Positions 53,655 through 62,100 of a stretch of DNA of 64,000 nt are shown in pieces (the first letter of the stretch is position 1; every line of letters starts with the position of its first letter). Source of the DNA: DATCHW01 sp036508135 (GTDB taxonomy: Bacteria > Bacteroidota > Ignavibacteria > Tepidaquicellales > Tepidaquicellaceae); NCBI GenBank assembly GCA_036508135.1, contig DATCHW010000047.1:4781-68780 (forward strand). Direction: 5' to 3'. The notes under the pieces were generated by a model, which was not told the DNA's origin, did not search any database, and saw nothing but the letters and a program-made list of their open reading frames with translations. The position numbers and the translations under genes are program-made.

Positions 53655-54682
53655 ATGAAAAGAAGTTTTAAAATTCTCGACCCGATTAACCGTGATTATT
53701 TTTGTATGGTTAATGAGTTTCAACACTTTATCTGCACAATGGGAATGGCAGAACCCGCTTCCGCAAGGAAACACCCTATTGGGTGTTTCCTTCACTGATG
53801 CCAACATGGGAACAGTTGTGGGAAATTCCGGTACAATTCTTCGCACTACTAATGAAGGCGTAAATTGGAATTCGCAATCAAGCGGAACAACACTCCCACT
53901 CTATGTTGTTTCCTTCACTGATGCTAACAACGGAACAGCGGTGGGGATATACTGGCACAATTCTTTGCACTACTAATGGCGGTGTAAATTGGAATCTTCA
54001 ATCAAGCGGAACAACAGTCATTCTCTTTTGTGTTTCCTTCACTGATGCCAACAACGGAACAGTGGTGGGCGATGGCGGCACAATTCTTCGAACGGGAATT
54101 CCTCCTCTCCCTGCTCCGACACTTGTTTCACCAACAAATGGAGCAATTAATTTATCCCCAACGATTAAATTCGATTGGAATTCCGTGCCAACGGCTACGA
54201 GTTATAGAATTCGGGTTGCAAATGATTCATTATTTACATCAATAGTAAAAGATAGTACGGTAAGCATAGATTCTTTAGTTTTATCAGGTTTTCTTGCTAA
54301 TCAGCTCTATTATTGGAAGGTTGCGGCAATAAACACAGCAGGCACAGGTTTATACTCTACTGTGTGGAATTTCCGGATTAATCCTGTTGGAATAAATAAT
54401 TATTCATCAATAATTCCGAAAGAATTTTAATTGTATGAAAATTTTCCGAATCCATTCAATCCGACAACATTAATCCGGTATGACATTCCTGCAAATTCAT
54501 TCGTGAAGCTGGTAGTGTATGACATAACGGGAAAAGAAGTAACAACGCTGGTAAACGAAACTATGCCGGCAGGTAAATATGAAGCCGTGTGGAGCGGAAT
54601 AGAATTCTCGAGTAGTGTTTACTTTGCAAGACTGGATGCGGGTTCTTATAAACACATCATCAAAATGCTGATGATAAAGTGA
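53655..54682 (+). pseudogene. Decayed, internally deleted double-propeller gene (paralogue 4)
   Basis: The gene starts like paralogue 1 but has at least three lesions. An extra base near codon 5 shifts the signal peptide frame, a G insertion at ~53941-53946 (GTGGGGAT for GTGGGAT) breaks repeat 2, and AAA is changed to TAA at 54427-54429 just before the sorting domain. Only repeats 1, 2 and a fused 3/14 remain, so 11 repeats are missing. The FN3 domain is present. The sorting domain after the stop (TTLIRYDIPANSFVKLVVYD) is of a different subtype from the other paralogues, so the 3' end came from another gene. Confidence 0.88.
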
Positions 54683-54698
54683 CGCAAGTCACTTTATC
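54673..54698 (+). terminator. Hairpin containing the T9SS stop codon
   Basis: GATAAAGTGAC pairs with GTCACTTTATC around GCAA, identical in both arms to the hairpin at 15181-15206. Both are followed by GAAATCCTC. It supports the foreign origin of this 3' end and a shared, mobile sorting-domain-plus-hairpin unit. Confidence 0.6.
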
Positions 54699-54780
54699 AG
54701 AAATCCTCGATAGCAAAGCGTATCAGGACTGATGATAAAATTCTTTTGTCTTACATCTTTAAAAATTTTTTCATTTAAAT

Positions 54781-54860
54781 TATCACCCTCTATAATAGTA
54801 GTTCACCCTCTATAATAGTGGTTCACCCTCTATAATAGTGGTTCACCCTCTATACTGGGG
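54781..54860 (+). repeat. Four 20-bp iterons upstream of TrmB-like regulator 2
   Basis: GTTCACCCTCTATAATAGTG is repeated head to tail with an exact 20-bp period at 54781, 54801, 54821 and 54841; the first differs slightly and the fourth changes in its second half to TATACTGGGG. CACCC and GGGTG in the last unit form an inverted repeat. The array ends 89 bases before the start codon and precedes CTTGACA, the probable -35 region. It is a candidate multi-site operator. Confidence 0.8.
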
Positions 54861-54949
54861 GTGTAAAAAATACACTTGACAAAAAAAATAATTATCACAA
54901 ATTTACTTAAAATCACAACCTTTATTAAAGGGGTGAAAAATATTGAATT

Positions 54950-55810
54950 ATGGTGGATTATTTAAAGGACGGTTTAAAATCAATAGGAATTACAGGGCGA
55001 GAGGCAGAAGTCTATCTTGCCCTTTTACATAAAAAAGAACTTACAGCTCCTGAAATTGCAAAAATTTCGACAGTTTCGCTAAATAAAATTTATGAAGTCC
55101 TTCAAAATCTTGTGAAGAAGAATATGTGCAATGAATACTTTAAAGATGGACTAAAAGTCTTCAGCAGTATTGAACCCAAAATAGCTTTGGAAAATTTTCT
55201 TTCAACTTATGAATATGAGTTAAGTAAGAAAAGATTATTGGTAGAAGAATTTGAAGACAGACTTATGTCACTTTATAAAGATAACGGAAACAATGAAGAA
55301 CCGTTAGATTATATAGAAGTTATTAGCGATTTAGGACAATTGAAAGAAAGATTCCTTAATTTGGAATTAAATGCTAAGAAGGAAATTCTTGTATTCGAGA
55401 AACCTCCTTATGCACAGGCTTTTGAAGAAAATTTTGAAACTCAGTCCGAAATGCCAAAAACTATGAGCATAAAAGGCATATATGAATATAAGGAAATAAA
55501 AACACAGGCGGAAAATGATAGATTTGTTAAAATGGTTAAAACCTTTATGAACATTGGAGAAGAAGCAAGACTCATAAAAGAACTTCCTATGAAACTTGCC
55601 ATATTTGATGAAACAGTGTCAATGATTTCATTAGCGGACAAAATATCATTAAAATCAAAATTGACATCTCTGATAATAAACCATGCGGTTTTTTCAAAAG
55701 CCATTAGATTAATTTTCGATACGTACTGGAATATGGGAATGACATTAGATGAATACAAGGAACAGGTGTTATTTGAGGAAGAACAGGAAATTAAGATTTT
55801 ACAACAATAA
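54950..55810 (+). CDS. TrmB-like transcriptional regulator (paralogue 2)
   Basis: The protein has 286 residues, the same length as the regulator at 47038, and is clearly homologous. The winged helix has GITGREAEVYLALLHKKELT and APEIAKISTVSLNKIYEVLQ, followed by the long helix and an effector-like region with ELPMKLAIFDETVSMISL and SLIINHAVFSKAIRLIFDTY. It follows the decayed propeller gene instead of preceding an intact one. The operator-like DNA before it differs from that of paralogue 1 (20-bp iterons against a palindrome), so the two regulators probably recognise different sites. Confidence 0.85.
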   Translation: MVDYLKDGLKSIGITGREAEVYLALLHKKELTAPEIAKISTVSLNKIYEVLQNLVKKNMCNEYFKDGLKVFSSIEPKIALENFLSTYEYELSKKRLLVEEFEDRLMSLYKDNGNNEEPLDYIEVISDLGQLKERFLNLELNAKKEILVFEKPPYAQAFEENFETQSEMPKTMSIKGIYEYKEIKTQAENDRFVKMVKTFMNIGEEARLIKELPMKLAIFDETVSMISLADKISLKSKLTSLIINHAVFSKAIRLIFDTYWNMGMTLDEYKEQVLFEEEQEIKILQQ

Positions 55811-55957
55811 ATATTTTAATCTTATTAAATATTGAACTTAAAAAAATTGTATAACTTTATTTTCTATAGATTTAATGAACAAATATATATTAATCTTATA
55901 AAAGGAGGTTTAAACAGTAGCAGTTAATTTAAATTGTTAAAATAGAAAATATATATC

Positions 55958-56007
55958 ACCCCGGGAAAGCTGTATGAGAAAAGTATCACGTACTATTTAA
56001 CTGGGGT
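55958..56007 (+). ncRNA. Hairpin resembling group II intron domain V (probable relic)
   Basis: AAAGCTGTATGAG, an A-rich loop and TATCACGTACTATTT (55966-55998) follow the layout of the ~34-nt catalytic domain V of bacterial group II introns (GAGCCGTAT...GAAA...ACGTACGGTTC), including the AGC triad near the 5' end. Several pairs of the lower stem are broken. ACCCC and GGGGT close a lower stem outside it. No reverse-transcriptase gene or domain I is nearby, so at best it is a 3' fragment. The remaining 55811-56194 is AT-rich with AAAGGAGGTTT at ~55900 and no gene behind it. Confidence 0.4.
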
Positions 56008-56194
56008 TCAAGGTAAACAGACTGCCACGAGAAGATGTACTGAGCCTTTTTTTTCTTCAATAATTTTTTCATTATACGAAATTTATATTAAACAATGTAT
56101 TATTTTACTTTTCAGGGATTCACAAAACCGATTTTATATCCAATATCCAATCTAATAATAATTATCTATTTCTTAAGCATTTAACAAAATTAAT

Positions 56195-59100
56195 ATGAAA
56201 AAGCTTACTGTTTTACTCATCGGATTTACAGCCATTGTCACTATGCTGGTATATGGTTTCAATTTTCCGTTTTCTGAAAATTATAAGGGGTTTAATACTG
56301 TTAAGTTACAAACCCCTACGAATCCGACACCTTCTAATGCTATGGCATTGAACACTGAGTCGTTCGATGGAACGACCTTTCCGCCGGCAGGTTGGGATAC
56401 TACCTGGCTAAGCGGACCTTCTGTTATTCAGTTTCAGAGGTCCACATCCGGCAGTAATCCTACCTGTTCCCCTCATTCAGGTGCAGGAATGGCTTATTAT
56501 GATTCATATGATGCAGATGTGAATTCACATGTTGCACTAATATCTCCTTCATTTAGTCTGGTTGGAAATACAGGTTCAAATGCAGTTGTGGATTTTTGGA
56601 TGTACCGGGACCCGGCTTATGTAACAACTTATGATAGTATTCTGGTATATATTAATACTACTCCGGATACTGTTGGGGCAACATATTTAGGAGGGGTTTG
56701 GAGATATAATTTAACTGCAAATTGGTATGAATTTACTTATACCATTCCGGGAACTCTTACCGGAACAACAAACTATGTAATATTCAAAGGTATCAGTTAC
56801 TACGGCAATAGTATGTTTATTGATGATGTTAGTTGGGGTATATCATCTCCGATGGCTTACAGTTCAAGCACAACTACACAGAATACAGCAGCTTTATTAA
56901 GAGGTACAACAAACAATCAAATCATTGGAATTCAGGTTACAACTACAGGTGAATTAAGCCCATTTACGGTTTCACAGCTTAATCTGAACACAAACGGGAC
57001 CACTTCACCTTCTACTGATATTACAAATGCAAAAATATATTACACCAGATTAAGCAATTCTTTTTCGACTGCAACACAATTTGGTTCGACTGTTGCTTCT
57101 CCTAACGGCGCTTTTGCAATATCTGGTTCGCAGGTGCTGGCTTCCGGAACAAATTATTTCTGGCTTACTTATGATGTACAATCCACCGCAACACGCGGAA
57201 ACTTTGTTGATGGTGAATGTGCTTCTATAGTAGGCTCAGGAACGATGGGAACGGTAATACCTTCGCCTTCTGCTCCTCCGGGAAACAGAAAAATTAGTAA
57301 CTCTTATACATTAAACGAGTCTTTTGATAACGCTACTTTTCCTCCAACGGGTTGGATTGCAAATGTCGTTACAGGTTCAATTAACTGGGCACGTGTAACA
57401 ACAGGAACAACCCCTACCTGCGTACCGCATTCAGGTGCCGGTATGGCTTTATATCAAAGTTATAGCTCAAGCAGTGGAAGTTATGCTATTTTGTCATCAT
57501 TAGGATTTGATAATACTAATATGGGTTCTTCAGATACTGCATCTGTAAGTTTTTGGATGTATGGGGACCCGGGTTATTCAACATATTATGATAGCATTGG
57601 AGTTTATGTAAACACTTCCCAGAGCTTAATTGGAGCAACACCTTTGGGAAATATCAGGCGTTACAATGCTACAGCAAATTGGTACTACTATTCATTTAAC
57701 CTTCCGAGGAGTTATGCAGGCTCAGTCAACCACATTATTTTCAAAGGTGTTGGCTGGGGAGGAAATAATATGTATCTTGATGATGTTAATATTAATTATT
57801 TTCCGTCTACGATGTCTTATGCTTCAAGTACGACAACCCAAAACACGATTCCCTTAGTAGTGAATTCCACCAATAACCAAATTATTGGTATTCAGGTAGC
57901 GACAAATGGAAGTTTAAATCCATTCTCCATAACACAAATGAAATTAACTACTACGGGTTCAACTAATCCGGCAACTGATTTACGAAATGCAAAGATTTTT
58001 TACACAGGGAATACTCCTGCTTTTAGTACTGCAACACAATATGGAACAACTGTTACAAATCCGGTTGGTACATTTTATATGACAGGTTCTCAGGTTTTAG
58101 CCGCCGGAACAAACTATTTTTGGTTAACTTATGATATTACTCCGGGCGCAACGCAGAATGATTTCGTTGATGCAACTTGTGATTCAATCGTCGGAACAAG
58201 CCCGATGGGGGCTGTTCAGCCTGTTCCTCCGAATCCTCCGGGTGCAAGGCAGATACGCGGTCCTATGTCCGGACAATATATTGTCGGACTTGGTCAGACT
58301 TCGCCTAATTTCCTGACAATTACCGAAGCTCTCGCAAATTTAAACAGCCGCGGCATAAGCGGTCCTGTTACATTCTTAGTTAAACCCGGTGTCTATGGAA
58401 CGGATGCGGGACTGGAAATTGACAGCACATTTACAATCCCCGCTGTAACCGGTGCGAGCGCCGTGAATACCGTTATTATTAAAAGGAAATCAGATGAAGC
58501 GGGATTGGTCTGGGTTGAAAGACGCGGAACTGCGGGAGCTGCTGATTTTATATTTAATTTAAACGGCGCAAGCTACATAACATTCGATTCAATCAACGTA
58601 AGACAAAAGGATACCGCATCAGCTTATAACGGCGTGGAATATGGATATTATATTATTCCTTCTTCGCCGACTATGGGTTCGCAGTATAATACAATCAGAA
58701 ATTGTAATATCAGTCTGAATAAATCCAATATTACAACAAAAGGAATTTATCAGTTTATAAATGCCCTTATACCAACTTTGGCTTCAGGCTCAAATTCATA
58801 TAACAGGTATTACAACAATAATATTTCCAATATTTTTTCTGGTATATATCTTAACGGATATAGTTCGGCTTTCCCTTACAATTTATACGACCATAATAAT
58901 CAGTTAGGTGTTAACGGCGGGAATACTATTACAGACTGGGGCGGAGGTGCTTCACCTTACGGTATTTACGCTTCTAACCAGGATGGGTTGATATTAGCGA
59001 ATAATACTATCATACAAAGTTCAACTTTATCGACATCAGTTTATGCCATACAACTGGGAACAGGGACAGGCTCTAATGTTGATGTTTATAATAATACAAT

Positions 59101-62100
59101 TACATTTACCGCTGTCGGGGGAACAGCCGCTTACGGTCTTTATAACATGATGGGCAGTACTGCGCTCGGAAATCACGTAAATATATACAATAACAGGTTT
59201 GTGAACTGGCCATTGGGTTCATGGGCGGGCGGCGCTACTATGATTTATCAGTCCGCTACTGCCGATACGGTAAATATTTATAATAATTATATAGGTAACG
59301 ATTCAATCGGCGGTAATGGAAGTTTTTATGGAATCTATCAGACTGCCGGGGCAAATAACGTTAATATATATGGTGATACCATAATTAATATATACAGGTC
59401 GGGAAACGGCGGTGTTTATGGTATTAATTGCTTTGCTACTTCAAGTTTTGGAATTGAAAAAATATATAACAATGTAATAACTAACGTAGGAATTACTCCT
59501 CCTAGTACAATACCAACTCTTTATTTATTATATACAACTTCAACTCCCTTGAACCGCTATATTTATGGTAATAACATAAATAATTGCTTCACAACCGGTT
59601 CAACTGTTTATGGCATTTATCAAACCGGGGCGGTTAATAGTTTTGTTTATAATAATAATGTAAATAATTTAACGTCGAACAATGCTTCGGCAGCGGTTTA
59701 CGGTATTTACAACACGTCAGGTACATTTAATTACATATATAATAATTTTATATCAAATTTAAAAACACCGGTTTCTAATTCACTTACGTCAGCTTATGGA
59801 CTTTATATAGGTTCTCCGGTTACATACCTCGGCGCGTTCCATAATAGTATTTACCTTAATTCAACCAGTACCGGCGCGGCATTCGGTAATATCGGCGTTT
59901 ATGTCACATCAAGTACGACGAATACTATTGATTTAAGGAATAACAATATCGTAAATACTTCGATACCGGGCGCTACGACAGGCAGAACTGTCGGTATCAG
60001 GTATTCTTCTGCTGCATACACAAATTATTTTGCGGGTTCAGGCGCGAACAATATTTATATAGGTCCTATATTCCGGAATTCATTCTTCTTCGACGGAACG
60101 AATTCTGATTCGGCGTTGAATAAATTTCAGGACCGTGTCAGCCCCAGAGAACAAAGTTCAGTATCTGAAAATCCGGCATTCGTAAACGCGGCGGCAGGTG
60201 ATTTACACATGACTGGCGCGTCACTCCTGAAACAGGGCGGATATGCTGTTTCATCTGTTCCCTCTGGTCCGGCTTTCAGCGTTACAACTGATATAGACGG
60301 TACGACACGTAACGCTGTATTCCCTGATATCGGCGCTGATGAATTTACCGGTACAAGAATTGCGGGAACTGCTCCGAATATCTTTTACGCAACTCTCGGA
60401 TCGGGTAATACGGCGAACAGAATGCTCTCTAATGTCAGTATTCTTGATCCTGAAGGCGTTAATAACACAAATAATTTAACTAAACCACGCGTTTATTTCA
60501 AGAAATCTACGCAAGCGAATATTTTTAACGACAACACGAGCGCTACAGATGGCTGGAAATATGATACAACAACGAGCGCTGGTTCACCGTACAGCTTTAC
60601 AATTAATTATTCGCATCTTTTAGGAGGTTCTGTTTCGTTCAACGATACTATAGTATATTTCGTTGTCGCGCAGGATCTGGCAGGTATACCAAACGTCGGA
60701 ATTAATGCAGGTGCATTCAGTTTATTACCTGCAAGTGTTAACCTCACAGCGGCAGCATTCCCGGTTACGGGTAATGTCAATAAATATTTAATTGCCGGTT
60801 CACTATCAGCGGAAATCAGCGTCGGCGCGGGTCAGACATATACTTCTCTGACAGGTGCCGCTCCAAACGGATTATTCGCGGCAATGAATTCGGGTGAATT
60901 AACGGGTAACCTTACCGTTAATATCATCAGCGACCTCGTTGAAACAGGTGTAAATGCTTTGAATCAATGGAATGAGCAGACGACAAAGAGTATATATTCG
61001 TTAACCATCAAAGCTCCCGACACTGCCACATACGTCAGAAACATTTCAGGGTGGGTAGTTGGGCTTGCGATGATTCGCCTAAATGGTCCTTCGGGTTTAA
61101 CTATCAACGGAGGTGCGGGTAAATTCCTGAGATTCAGACAAATGACGGTTGCTCAACCAACATTCCTTCTGACTAACGGAACGCAGAACGTCACAATCAA
61201 AAACTGTAATATTGAAGGAAGTAATACCGCTACTACAAGCGGTGTTATAGCGTTAATGACTGCTAATTCTATTCTTGGTCTTGGTAACAGCTCTATCACT
61301 ATCGATAATAATAACATAAGCGGCAGAAGCGATACTATCGGACCCGCTCCGTATACAGGTATTGCTTCTATCGGAACAAATACACTCGGACTCTTTAACA
61401 GCAATAATACAATTACAAACAATAATATTTTCAATTTCTCGGCTTATGGTGTTAATCTGACCACGGCTAACGGCGACAATTGGGTAATAAAGAAAAACAG
61501 CTTTTATTATAATTATATACTCCCGATACACACCGGCGCTTTCTGGACGGGTGTAAATTATACCCCGCCCGCGAATACTTTGTATGGTAGCGGATATACT
61601 CTCGACAGCAATTATGTCGGAGGTACCGCGCCTCTTTGCGGAGGCAGCCCTACAGACCTTTGGCTTGGCGAGCCGCAGAGCTTGTCTTTGAGCGTCGGAT
61701 ATACCGCACAGTCAACAATCCGAGGAAATGTAATTAAAAATATACGCTCACGCTGGATGTTGGCAAATACGAACACTAATTTTGCAATCACAGGTGCAGG
61801 CGGATGGATTGATATTTCAGGTAACAATATCGGAAGTGCCGATACGGCTCAAAAAATTGTAACGAATCATAATTACAGAGCTATTACGTTTACTTCAAGT
61901 TTTATCAATCCGGGTGTTACAAAATCTATTACGGCTAATAATAATATAATTAATAACATAACATCAAGATCCGATACACTGATGCCTTCAGCTATTACAA
62001 GGGTTGGAATAAGTTACGGCGGAAATGCTGACGTTGATGTTATTGGTAATAATATCTCAAATTTTGATTACAGGGTAAACCCGAATATTACAGCTAATAT

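Noticed and set aside
54781..54860. Possible CRISPR array in the 20-bp repeats
   Set aside because: The units are directly contiguous without spacers, and no cas genes are present.
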